Of a stretch of 64,000 bases of DNA, positions 11,038 to 23,050 are shown piece by piece. Location of the stretch: positions 2,500,583 through 2,564,582 of the forward strand of contig VUYV01000101.1 in NCBI GenBank assembly GCA_008711295.1. Reading direction: 5' to 3'. A program made the translations under genes and the position numbers. Within the stretch, counting starts at the first letter, position 1. Every line of letters begins with the position of its first letter. The notes below the pieces were generated by a model. The model was given only the letters and a program-made list of their open reading frames with translations, had not been told where the DNA came from and did no database searches. The DNA is from Anarhynchus alexandrinus. Its lineage: Eukaryota > Chordata > Aves > Charadriiformes > Charadriidae.

Positions 11038-12855
11038 ACCTCTCTAAGTTTGTTTTTCATTATCAACTTTTGCCTAGTTCTACCTAGAGGTGAAATATTA
11101 TAATCTGCAGCAGGGACAATTTCAAGTCTGATCCCTAAGGAATACTTTTTTTACAGTCTTCTTTTTTTATCCTGATAATTCTGCTTTAGTCAGCTCTGTT
11201 AACCTTGGATTCTATTTTATTGCCACCAACGATTTTCTATGAGCATCAGATAAAGTACTTTATTTAAGTACAAATGGATTAACCCACTGCATTACCTGTC
11301 TGAAAAATCTGTTATCAATAAAAAGGTATTTGAGCAGACTAACAGCTCTATCTTTGGTATTCAGCTTCTTATTAGACTCCATGTCTGTATCTCTGTTGCT
11401 TTTCTTTGAAATCTCTTCCAAGATTTTTTAAAGTACTGATGTAAAAGTAAGACATCTCTGCTTCCTTGAATCACTTACTGCACTCCCACACTTCTACTCG
11501 CTACTACCTCCAGGTATCAAAACAATCCTGAAATAAAAGATCCAGAAAAAAAACCAAACCAAACCAAACATTCATTGTGCTGGCTTTGCAATTTCTTGTT
11601 CCAACTCTCTTCATAGTCTAGGACAGAGGTTAGCAAAACCATCTGGTATTATATGCTTTTTAATGCTAACTGAAGTAAGCTTTTCTGTTAACCTCAAATG
11701 TGGCCATTTGAACTATTGTTCTATCCTATTTTTTTCTACAATTTGGAAGTAATTCAAAAGAGGGCACCATATTTTTTCTTTCTAAGAAGATTGCATAAGG
11801 ATTATTCTTGCGAAGCTTGGAAAATTAAATTCTTCCTCATGAGCCTGAATTCTATAATTATATTCATCCTCTTTTCATACATGTAGCTTCTGCATCTGTG
11901 TCTTTAATTATCTGGCTCAGTCTTTCCTTTTTTTCTGCCTCCCTTGCAGACTCAGTCTATTTTCTCTCCAAACTTCTGGGCATATGCTGACAATACTTTT
12001 TAAATGGTCACAATCTGAGAGGAACTATTCTGAAATGCAATTCAGTTGATTGTTAATAGTAGTCATCAGAATACTTTGTAATTATTCCTGTGAGAATACT
12101 TGTATAGATTACATGAAAGGATGATTGCAGAGGAAAATAATGGCTGTCTTGAGTGCCTGTTATTTATCTGGAAAGCATTTTTTAATAAAGGAAAAGTTTC
12201 TGGCATACATTACGTAAGTGTTGCATTGTTTCAAGTCCTTGTTCTTAGCTTCTCTCCTATTCAGTTTTCTAAAATACTTGCCTTTGTTTTTGAGTGCCAC
12301 TACATCTAGAAATAGAGAACTCTAGCAATTGGTGATAACTAGTCTACTGGAGAAAGCATGACCATGTGATCTGGGAACTTGTCATATGTATACTATTTGG
12401 CTTGTCTCCTGCCATAAATGAATTATAAATTAATTTCTTTCATGTTTCAGTCTGACATACGAACACGTATTTCCACACAATCCCCCAGCATAGACATGAG
12501 TGTTGGGTGGCAAAATGAGTTAATGAGTGAAGATAGAAAGCTTCCAATATTTTTGAATTTAAGGCTAGAAAATTAAAATACATTTTGCCTATAGTGTTCC
12601 TCTTAAAATGTGACCTAATAATACCTTCTGTTTCAGAGAAGTTCCCAAACAATGACATAATCCTAGTGGGACTCCTACATAGTCCCACATCTCTATTGTT
12701 ATCTGACTAAGGGGTTAGGTTTTTAATGACATTCCATACGGGTTTCCTACCTTCAGGGCAGACTGGGAGAGCGGATGGTCTGGGGTGGGCCCAGAAGTGA
12801 GTGATGGCGATGCCTCCAGGACAAGAAAGAGCAGCCTGAGAAGGAAGGTTCTCAC
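11038..12855. other. AT-rich non-coding DNA
   Basis: AT-rich spacer with a short AAACC-type simple repeat near 11551-11571. Open frames are short and have no recognisable motifs. If the exon at 12856-13012 is real, this is downstream intron sequence of that gene. Confidence 0.5.
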
Positions 12856-13012
12856 CTGCTCTTCCACTGGGTTGAGTGGTCTGGGCTTCTGGGGGCTGCT
12901 TGAATTTCTGAGAGACTTGCTAGCATTTGCAGAATGGAAGGAAAGCTGAGACTTCTTGATATAGTCCTCTGTGATTTCTGCAGGTCCCAAATTGCTTTGG
13001 GACTTTACTACT
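12856..13012 (-). CDS. Candidate internal coding exon, gene unknown
   Basis: A 157-bp minus-strand segment with the full anatomy of an internal exon. Reading the minus strand, a pyrimidine-rich stretch (CTTCTTTTTGCTGCC) leads to ACATACAG, and the exon starts at 13012. It ends with GAAGAGCAG at 12856, directly followed by GTGAGA, a good donor. One base completes a split codon, then 52 sense codons run to the donor with no stop (157 = 1 + 52 x 3). The translation is Ser/Lys/Pro-rich and protein-like, for example AEITEDYIKKSQLSFHS near residue 11 and SSSPQKPRPLNPVEEQ at the end. It looks like a disordered region of a larger protein. I do not recognise the gene. The frame extends past both splice sites (12715-13062), so openness alone is not proof. 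Cross-species conservation would decide. Confidence 0.45.
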
Positions 13013-16000
13013 CTGTATGTTACCAGGCAGCAAAAAGAAGCTAGCGTGTCACATCTATTCATTTATGCCATGCTACCCAAAAAATGCTTTTGTCTGACCT
13101 GCTCTGATACCTGAAAAAGTACAACTGAGATTTACAGTGATGACGAATTGGATTCTTTCCATATTCCTCCAATTTCATTTAAAGAATGTTAAAGGAAAGC
13201 CTACAAATAACATCTCAGCTTGGGTGCACACTGCTTTCCTGGGCTATTTGAAAATATCAGCTTCAGTGTATTTGCATGTAATTATCACATGCCCCTCCTT
13301 CACTCACCACCACAATGCTGCCACGACTGAGCTATATAGTTCCTGCTCACTGTTGTCATCTATGGTGTTGTCATCTAAGGTGATTCTACTTTTGTGTCCT
13401 TTTTCTCCTGTCTTTTGAGACAGAAAGAAAATCAGTTCTGACCTGAGATACGAAGGACCCACAGGAAAAAAAAGTCCATCAAATGTGTGCGTATAAGTTG
13501 AAAATGAATAATCATTTAATCTATTTTGGACTTCTCCACTGATTGCGAATAAATTATCAGTTAATAAGTTAAGTCAGTAGGAAGTCCTCTGCAGTGTTCT
13601 GTATTATTCTTCTACCTAGTTTTCTTTGGCTTAAAGAAAGTTCACCAATGGCTCTCTCATTCTGGACAGAGATATATGTATTTCAGTCAAACTTTGCCAA
13701 GTCTTCCTTCTATAACTGATTGTACTCAGGTATGTACTGGCATTCAATCAGACTTAAAAATTCTGAGGGAAATGTGATCTTTATCCTGATATGAAAGAAT
13801 TGGCTTATATGCACCATTCCCATCTGGTGTTTCTGAGTAAATTTGGTTTGCTTCTGCCAGCAAAGAATTCAGTCAGCCTTCCTCAGGGCTAAATACGGTG
13901 CTCAGCAGAACCTGACTTATCCGTAAAACATGGCCGTTTCCCAGCTACAGGGAAGGGTCCTTCGGTTTCTACTCGTTAAGAGCTCACTGTAAACTGAACA
14001 AAGGGGGATGGGGGGCGGGGAGCGCCTGTGGCGTGGGCAGGGGAGAGTGGTCCTCAGGAAAATGGGCTCCTGCTCTGGTCCACTGTAATTCCCCTGACTC
14101 CTGCGAGACTCCAGCTAAGCACTAGTAAGTCATGTGGGCTTGGACAAATGGTATCCCTGGCAAGGGTACGATAAGCTTCACAAGTAAATATGTAATTGAA
14201 ATTAAAAATTAAGCCATAGTTATGTATAATCTTGTACCTGTCAGGTTTATCAAGTCAGCTTCGTTATAATGGAGAAAGAGGAAGTATGACACATTTTAAA
14301 TGATCTCAAGCCCGTGAAATCATCAGTAAAACCCCAGGATCTATCCTCTTACAGAGGATTGCTTATACTTTACATTTTTGTAGGCAACACCAGCTGTGGC
14401 TAGTAGAGTTAAGGATTTGGACACTTGACATTGTAAGGCTTCGTTTTCACTTATCAACTTTTAACTGTCTAGGCAGACATTTTCTAGACACAGGTTTCAC
14501 CTCAGTGTGATGGTCTTTCTTTAAACAGTTAAGAAAAAGGTTTGGCTTTTTCTTGGGGTGTGTCAGTCTGTATGGTTAGGAAGACTGGTACTTTGTCAAT
14601 GTTCTTTGTATTTATTTCTTATAACACTACCTCCCTTTTTCCCCAGGATGCCAGCTCTCATGTTTCCTGCTTTGGAAGGAGAACTCTGGGGGCAGAGATG
14701 TGGAGAGGGTTTCCCTGGTATCTGTCACAAACATGCCATCTGGGCCATTTTTGGCTTAGACATGCATCTCAGGTGGCAAATTACCAAGTGACACTGGGTA
14801 GGGTGTGAAAGTTGAGTTCTTACATGCAGCATTTGCAGTCAATACGCTGCAGCAAAAGGTCAGAGGAGTAGAAGTGCAATTTATTTGCTTCTGGCCCTTC
14901 TAGTGGAGGCTGTAGCAGCTGTGACTGTTGGAAAATGAGGCATATAGCTAGGGAATGGGAGCCAGGCAGGAAAATCTGGGAAAGGAAGGAAAATGGGACA
15001 GAGACAAATTTAGACAAGGGTCAGGAGGTGAAAGAAATGATGAGAGGGTATATATGACTGTGTGAAAGAGAAGGATCTGAACAGGAAAGAAAAGAGCCCT
15101 TCAGAACAGTCCTGAAACCAGAAATACCTGGGTGTCAACCACTGTCCGCTCTCAAACGGTATCTGTGAAACTTCCTGGTGAACAGCCATGGACCTTCTGT
15201 CGAGAGTGACATCTAGTCACTGCTGCAATTAGCTCCAATAGCAGAGGTGTGTCAGAGGACTAAAAACTTTAATCCTTCAGATGTGACCTGCCAGAGGCAG
15301 CATCTTAGTAGCCATTAGTGAGAGAGGAAACTAGAGTGGACAATCAGAGTCAAACAGTTGATGCCAGGGCCCTGACATCTACCTTAGACATACTTCAGGG
15401 CCTTTTCCACTTCAGACTAGCTGTAGGTCATGGACTGAACACCTGTGTGTGATTGCAGTGTATTATGCATGGTCATGGAGCATACCATCCTGTTTAGTCT
15501 CATACAACAGGAATGTCATACATGCTTTCTGACACCTCTCCACAATGCAAACCAAAGCACAAGAGGTGAGGCTGTCCGGGTGATTCACTTAAAAACTGAA
15601 CAGTACCCAAAAGTACCCAACAGTGGATGCCTGGGGAACAGTGCAGGAGCCACCCCACTGTTTGCTCTTCTATGTATTTGTCCAACTGGTTTTGGAATCC
15701 ACGTAAGCTTTTAACATTTTGTGCCAAGGTTTTTCACAAGTCAGATATGCAAAGCATGAAGAAGCACCTTTCTTTGTATGTTTTGAATCTGCTATGCACC
15801 ACCTATTTCTAGCATTGGAAGAGGCACTGAACAATTTTTGTGTATCCTGTCATGGCACCTGATGATTAAACCTCTACCATATCCTTATTCGTTCATCTTT
15901 GAGCAGGGCTGACGTCTGCTACAAAAAAGAGATGGTCTCAAAGCCTTCATCTCAGTTTTTATATATTCTAAGTTCAGAGGCTTGATTTGTCAGTTTTAAA

Positions 16001-18144
16001 GTTTCTTTTAATCATTTTTGCTGTAATTATTATTTATATTACAGGAGCCTCTACAATGCTGAATCATGTCAGAGTTACAGTACCTTATTTATCTTCTAGG
16101 CTTGAGGAGTGTGTAGAACTGTACAATTCTAGCTCTGAAATACTCACGTGTTAAAAAGGCAAAGTGGAGAAGTGAAGAAAGGAAGCACTGGTTAGTTGCA
16201 GAATGGACAGAAATTGATGTACAGGCAATTTGCCCAAGGTCAGGTGGAGCGAGGCAGAGCCTGGAGTGGAGCTTCACCTGCCAGGTTAGTGTATGGCCTA
16301 ACTTCAATTGTCTTTCTCAAAGAAATAGTGCTGGTAAGTCATGTCTGCAGCAGAAATAAATGTAGTAAGTACCCTTAGAAACTTAAAATGTTTTTTTTAC
16401 CACTGGGTTAGTTAAAGATAATTCACATGAACACGGGTTTTCTAGATCGATGGTTCTCCTCCTCCAGTTTTATTGACCTCTCCCAGCAGAGGTATGGTAA
16501 ATGGCTTCTATCACCTGTCCTCATAGTCACCCCATTTCCAAAAAACACGTCAATTTATCTTCACAAGATGTGTCAAGGGAACATTTTCTCTGAATCTGAA
16601 GAGTCAATAGTTTTTATTGAGCTGCATGTTGAAAGAAAAGTTTAATATTAAAATAATACTTTAATGTTCAGTTTTGTTAAGTATTGAGGATAAATTTCCA
16701 AAACAGTTAGGTAACTCTTAGGCGGGCGAAAAAATCCCTACTAGTACAAGGCCTGTCCATCCCTACAGACCTGGCTTCCCAGGGATAAGGAAAGATTTTC
16801 AGGTGCTTATGGATGTGGCTGCATACCTGTTTCCTTTTCAGAAACGCCTTACTCATGTAGGTATGTCAAACTTACCTGTCTGCTCAGGACCACTCATAGA
16901 GCAAACTTTAGCTGATAGGCAGTGTGAGAAGTTACCTCAAAACTGATAGCTGAAATGCAGTTCTTGCGTATAACTCAAGATGGGCTTAGCAAGTGCATTA
17001 GCACATCATTAGTCAAGTCAAATGTGACTGCAAATTTAGTTTGTTAGCAGGCATGCTGTGAAGGATCCTATGACAGTGAGTGTAATATCCTCTCCAAGCT
17101 GACATACTGAAGTGACTTAAATGCAGATGCCAAAAGCCTTGTAGGTTTTTGTCAGGGGATTGTCTTTTGTAACTGGGACTGGAATAGGTCAGGCAGTAGA
17201 AGCTGGTCACCAAAGTCTGTCGTGATCCCTCCCTGCCAGTTCTGATGCAGAACAGACCTTCCCCTACCCTTAAACAAGGATTAAACTCCCATCAGAAAGC
17301 GAGAAAAACTCTTTTTTACATGAGTGAATTATGCCCAGGCTGGTTTTTCCACAGTGAGAGAAATAGCTTATTTAAGCTCCCCAAAATGTGGGACTAAATA
17401 TTCTATTCTAACTTGGTTTATGAGCTTTTCAAAGAGGTGTATAGCTGTGTGACAGAATTTACTAGTGGCATTTATGTATACAGGGTAATAAAGTCCAGGT
17501 CTGATTGCAAGTAATTGCTGGAAGACCTTGAGACCAAGCACCTTAGGGAGAGACAAAAAAAAAGGCAAATAAAATTGAACCTAGCAAATTCACAGTAATG
17601 GAGAAGGGAAAAATGAATCCAGGCTTCACGTATAAAATGATAAACTCCGAGCAGACCATTACTCTGTAAAGGATTAACATCAAATCTTTATTTAAAAATA
17701 TGATGAATTATCCAATAGAACAGAACTATTATCATCTGAGTCTGTGGTTAATTGTCCTCTGAAGTTTTTTATACTTGCTTTCTGGATATGTCCACTTTCA
17801 GCTCCAGATAATTAGATTTTTTTTTTTTTTTCCTTTGCCTCTGTTGCCAAATATTTCTTTCCCACGTTGTTAGCTATATGGGCAGTGACCAAGTAACTGC
17901 TTCACCAGGCCCTTGCTGAGGAGAAGAAGGGCCCTGTGGCCAGCAGCCAGGGGGGTCCCACCGCCCCCACCATTGCTCAGGGCCACTCGCTGATCCCTCG
18001 CTACTGGCCCCTTCACCTGGCCACTGGGAGCTGAGTCACTCAAGTAGGAGCAGGGCAAAGAGCCACCTGAACAGGGGCAGAGAGGAGATGCAGGAGGAGG
18101 TGCAACTGTAAAGGGACTTTATCCGGTGGAGAAAGCCACCCTGC
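13013..18144. other. Non-coding DNA, probable intron if flanking exons are real
   Basis: AT-rich DNA with no recognised gene. It holds a G-rich patch at 14003-14043, a MIR-like fragment near 16190-16280, a T-run at about 17817-17831 and a GC-richer stretch from about 17900. Isolated acceptor-like sites, such as the pyrimidine tract before 14647, have no matching donor or convincing frame. Confidence 0.5.
16190..16280 (-). repeat. MIR-like SINE remnant
   Basis: On the minus strand the order is CAGGCTCTGCCTCGCTCC, then TGACCTTGGGCAAATTGCCT, then a CATCAATTTCTGTCCATTCT-like block. This matches the MIR layout (cccagctctgcc, gtgaccttgggcaagtcac, cctcagtttcctcatctg). Such elements are ancient in amniotes. 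Divergence is high and no alignment was made. Confidence 0.5.
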
Positions 18145-18260
18145 AGTTTTTTCCTCAAACTCTTCTGTCCCCCTGTGCCCACTCTGCTTTCTTTGCCTGC
18201 TGCAACCCTGGGCAGGAATGGTAAGAGATCATGGCACCCTTCTGTCCTCTCCCTCTTCAT
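18145..18260 (+). repeat. Unclassified dispersed repeat, copy B
   Basis: This is the partner of 9430-9545, in the same orientation and of similar length. It lies just downstream, in minus-strand terms, of the exon-like segment ending at 18311. The abrupt edges suggest a mobile or duplicated unit rather than chance similarity. Confidence 0.6.
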
Positions 18261-18310
18261 TCTGATGCTTTCCAGAAGGCCATCAATGGCCCAAGCATAA
18301 GGGGTCTTAC

Positions 18311-18637
18311 AGGCAGCTGTAAGCTCCCCAGCAGCCACGGGCAAAGCGAGCTCCCCCCCTCAACCTCTGTGTGACTTTCCTCAAAATACAGTTTCTGATT
18401 CCTGGTCCCATCAGCCCGTTCTTCTGGTTCACGCAGTCCTTTCTGGGAACCTCTCTGGGACTTTTCCTTACTGTCCCCAGTCACGCTTTGTTCTGAAGTT
18501 GGCATTTTGTTCTGGTTTTCAATTTGTCTGTTTACCATGCAGCTCTTCAGTTGTTTGCTGAAGTAGTTGCTTGTCACCAGGAAGGCGGCTTTAACCAAGA
18601 AAAGTCTTGCAAACACACGGAAAGATTTGAGAGATTC
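18311..18637 (-). CDS. Candidate coding exon, gene unknown
   Basis: On the minus strand, the sequence GCTTTTATCCTGTTTTTCAG gives a near-ideal splice acceptor, so an exon would begin at 18637. From there the frame stays open for more than 110 codons, to a stop just past 18257. The first part is hydrophobic and aromatic (VFARLFLVKAAFLVTSNYF, residues 7-25). The rest is hydrophilic and charged (GDSKEKSQRGSQKGLREPEE and onward). Possible donors are GTAAGA after 18311 (109 codons) and a weaker GTTGAG after 18365 (91 codons); it could instead be a last exon ending at the in-frame stop. Both donor options give phase 0, which does not join directly to the exon at 12856-13012, so at least one more exon would lie between. 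I recognise no family. Confidence 0.3.
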
Positions 18638-21600
18638 TGAAAAACAGGATAAAAGCTGCTTTTAACATCTGTACATTTCTTTGCTACTTCCTTTTGCAAT
18701 TTGTCTACACCGGTAATAGCTGAACCCATGAACCTGATAGTCATACATACCTCCTGGAATGAAAAGGGGCAGAAATCAGGGCATGAATCACGTGTTTAAT
18801 AGCTATAACATTTCTGTAATGAGAATTTAATGATTTGACAGGTCTGATATAGATGCATCAATGAATAGGAAGAACAATTGTGGGACTGAGGCCATTCTGA
18901 ACTGGTGACATGTCATGTACCTCATGATGGATGCAATCTTCTTTCAGTTTGCGTACAATCCGTAATGTGAGGCATGCATATTCCTTCCCTATCTAAACTG
19001 CATCCTGAAAATCAGCCTGTAACAAGATTTAAACAGACTGATGCTAAATGACATTTTTTTTCTTTTGAGTCAAAACCAGTTTTCCCAACAGTTTTCTGCC
19101 TGAGATCTCAAAATAAGGAGACATAAGGAAATGAAAAATAATGTTTCCCTTGCAAGTCACAGAATCCTTATTTAAGCAAGGATTTCTTTTTTTATTTTGG
19201 AGTTATACATTTAATCTGTCTCAAGAAGTGGGGACTGCAACTGAACATCAGCATTGAGGAGCTAAAGATCCAAATCCAGCTTGGCATCCCATGTCCATTT
19301 CAGGGCTGTTATCGGTGACATTCAGATGCATTAAAATGCTGGCCTTGGATGATCTTGGCAGTGAAGCAGCAGTGTCAAATAGTTAGTCATTACCAAATGA
19401 ATATGATGAGGAATTATAATCCAAGCAAATCATACAACAGGAATGAACAGATGAAGAGAAAATAAAAAAGGTAAAAGGTATAAGGAGTTTGTCTAATGAT
19501 AATAGATGTGAATTGCTTATGTCTGTCCAAAAGACCATATAGCAGTGCTGCGGAGTCATTGGCAAGCCAGCAGAGGCAGATAAAAATAAATGAGACTTAA
19601 AATAGATAAATGTAAAGTAGTATATTTATGGAGAAAAAATAATTGGCCGAGATAGAAAACTGGAAATTGCTGTTTAGAAAAGCAGCAATGCAGAAAACCA
19701 AACCCAGAGCTATAATAAATATATTAAAAAGGAGCTTACGATGAATTGTCATTGCAGTGTAAATAAATGCCAATCTGTGCTGCAGATAAATGAAAAGGAT
19801 CCCTTCTGGGACAAAAGAGGTAATCATAATTCTGCTCAGTCCATTGCTCACTGGAAGCTACTTATAATATAGTTTCATTTTATATCTCTATGTTAGGCCC
19901 CGGAGTGTAGCATATAAACTAATGGCAATGTGGGGTTTTTTTAAAAAGACAGACTAGTGTCATATATATATGTATATATTTATCCATATACATACTCAAT
20001 AATATGGCAGAAAAAAAAAGGCACTGGTAGAATTGTAAGCATTTCTTTGGCAACATTCACAGGTGACTTTGTGACAAACTGATTTTGAGGGACAGCAATA
20101 TTTCTTTGCTGCAAAAGTTCAGCTAGAACCAGTGTACTAAATCCTTGTTTAACATAAAAATCTGTAGCAGACAGTCAAGGAAGTAGTGAAGTTTAGGCTT
20201 TCTATCTAATAGTTCTGTTACAGTGTCCTGATAAACTGAGTGGAATCAGTCAGTCAAAGATACCCTTAGCAGAATATATTGCTATTTAGTTTCCCAGGTA
20301 TGAGTAGAAGGCAAACAGACATTCACAGTAAGTTCCTGAGATTTCATGCCTTCCATGTGGTATCCAAGATGGGACTGACAAGCTTTGTAATCATGGTGAG
20401 CAATCCTGCCAAAAAAAATTGTGAGACAGATTGTGAAAAAAGTATCCTGATACACCTACACGTCACAAGTTTATTAGACCTTGGACAGGGATCAGTGTGA
20501 GTGCAGAGGTTTACAGATGAGGACCCAAGGTCTCTTCTCTCTGCTTTTTCTACGCTAGCGAGTCTGATTGCAAAAAGTGTTTGGGATTTGTTCCCAGGGG
20601 GATTTCTTCCCAGGGAAGGTCCTTCTTGCTCTGAGGAATTGGACTGCTATCCCCAGTATTGCCTTTCTGGGGTCCTGTACACACACCTGTGCCATCTAGG
20701 TGCTTTGCTTGAAAGGAAGAGGAATACTGTCACCAGGGGAGGGAGAAAGTAAGAGTGGAAACTCTGCTTTCCCTCACTTTTGTAAGTAAAGACCTCATGG
20801 AGGCAGCACCACCTCAAGGGATGGGCATGGGGAGAAGAGAGGGAAGGAGGAGAGGTGCAGTGCACAGTGAAGCTTCATCAGGTGGTATGTCACAAGGATG
20901 GGAATAGCGATACTATCAGTAGTACCAGGTATGTGAATCCCCATTATCATTTCATGCATTTATAAATATCTGTGGGGAGGGCCATTCAAAAATCAATGCC
21001 AAAAAATCCATAAATTTACTTATATATAAAAGCTTTGACAATTTAAATTGACATACATAACTAGACCCATCATCCCACACTGAATCTGGGGTTATAAGCC
21101 CATTACAGCCCAGGTTTAACTCACCAGGTCTTGAATGCTTTCCTTCTGTAGTCTCAAGCGTTTGCACACTGATTCGGCTCATGCCACCCTTGACTCTCCC
21201 ATCTCAGGTTAGGCCATACGCTATCTGCAACTATCACAGCAATTCTGTGATGCTTTCTCTGGCAGTAGAATTCCTTTCAAAGATCTTTCCAAAAGCAATT
21301 TTTGGGTAGCTACAGCAAGCACAATGAAACTAGAGTGTTTTGGAGAAAGGCATCTTTAAAAAAGGAAACAGACTGTAAACATGCCCCTAGGTAACTACAT
21401 GCCTATGCCCCATACCACCGAACTTCCTATTAAAAACATATTTTCTAGGCTTTGGTTGATCCAGTCAGTATCTGTAGGGAAAAACACTTTGCATGGAGAC
21501 CAAAGGAAACCTGCAGTTTAACAGAGATGGGGCATGAAATATAAGAAACTGGCATTTTCTCCATTGCTGTTGATATATATATATATTTCCAGATGATTTA

Positions 21601-22681
21601 TCCAGATCTTGTCATATTGCTCTCCTGCTTGTTCTACCAAAAAATCTATTAAATACAAGTAAAACAGACATGGAATAAACATTCTTGTGACTGCAACATG
21701 ACTATACAGTCTGTCTCCATAAAAGAATGAAGTATTAATGCAGTGTTAATGCAACTATTAGATAGCCATCTCATGACCATTACCTCTACGGTCACATAAT
21801 TTTCCATAAGACATTTATCATTTTCTATTACTATTTAATATATAAAGTTACAGATTTCCCCCTCTCAGTTTGAACTTTTTTTTTTCCAATGATTGAGTTA
21901 ACTTCTTGCAATTTTTTTTTTAAACATAGTAGGATTGCAGTTGCAGTGACATGCAGAAGCAGCTTAGGAGCACCAAGAAATCTTTGTCAAGCGGGGTTTT
22001 TGCACTGCAGATGCTCGCTCTCTTGTCCTGCGTATCTTTTCTTCTCTGCTACACTGCACATCCATCTGAATAAAAAGGGTTCTCTCTCACCTTCCTTGCA
22101 AACATTTCCAGCGGTGCCTTACAACACATAGGTAGGCAAATGCACAACACTTCTGCCATCAAGATATCAGAAGCCAGAGAACTCAGCTCAACAGTTTCAA
22201 GAGAGAGGTGTAGGCAAGGATTTAACTGAGGTGCAGAGGTATGACTCCCAAGTGGACATAAGCACTTTTGTTCAAGGTCTCAGTCAAGTGTCTGACCTCC
22301 AGAAAGAGCAGGAGTTCAAATGTATCTCACCCATTCAGTGTGAGGGTATTTCAGACTGCCTTTTTGAGATAGATGCCTACTCTACACTGTGCCTTTGGTG
22401 AGGAATCTGCGGTCGCCTTGCTTTAGGTTCCAATTTTTATCCTGAGTGCCAACCATTCTGACGTGAAGTACTGCAGCATGTAACTCCCAAGCACTTAAAT
22501 TGCCTGGGAAGATCCAGGCCCATAAAAATAACTATTACCATCACCATTATCAGTGGATCTTTGTTACTTCGTTTTTAGAGATCCTGCTTCCAAAACATCC
22601 TTTTAGATGCACGAGCTGTTTCTTTTCCTGCATATGTTAGTGCTTGCTGTAGTTTTGACATCAGGGGTGGGCTAATTGCAG
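18638..22681. other. AT-rich non-coding DNA
   Basis: No gene recognised. It contains short AT dinucleotide stretches (near 19962-19985 and 21572-21587) and several poly-A or poly-T runs. A strong donor-like site (CCTG then GTGAGT, minus strand, near 21125) lacks a convincing acceptor. Confidence 0.55.
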
Positions 22682-23050
22682 ATCACAGAATCACAGAATG
22701 GTAGGGGGTGGAAGGGACCTCAGGAGATTGTCTAGTCCAACCCCCCTGCCAAAGCAGGTTCACCTACAGCAGGTTGGACATGAATGCATCCAGGCGGGTT
22801 TTGAATATCTCCAGAGAAGGAGACTTCACAACCTCTCTGGGCAGCCTGTTCCAGTGCTCTGCCACCCTCAAAGTAAAGAAGTTTTTCCTCATGTTTAGAT
22901 GGAATTTCCTGTGTTCCAGTTTGTGCCCATTGCTCCTTGTCCTGCCGCTGGGCACCACTGAAAAGAGTCTGGCCCCATCCTCATGACACCCACCCTTTAG
23001 GTATTTATAAGCATTGATGAGATCTCTTCTAGGTCTTTTCTTCTCCAGGT
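22682..23050 (-). mobile_element. CR1 LINE 3' fragment
   Basis: A minus-strand CR1 copy. The 3' tail (TCACAGAATCACAGAATGG on + ) is at 22682, followed by the usual GGAAGGGACCT and TCTAGTCCAACCCCCCTGCC blocks. The coding remnant ([18 protein letters not shown], then [20 protein letters not shown]) reads openly on the minus strand to near 23050, where homology stops at the sequence coding LEKKRPR. It is closely related to the copy at 10279-11037. Confidence 0.92.

Noticed and set aside
14647..14790. Pyrimidine tract plus CCAG followed by open frames
   Set aside because: Two frames are equally open, no good donor follows, and the peptides resemble nothing known.
20952..21182. Minus-strand start codon with a strong GTGAGT donor after about 20 codons
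   Set aside because: The frame closes just upstream of the ATG, and no acceptor supports an internal exon. A lone donor is common by chance.
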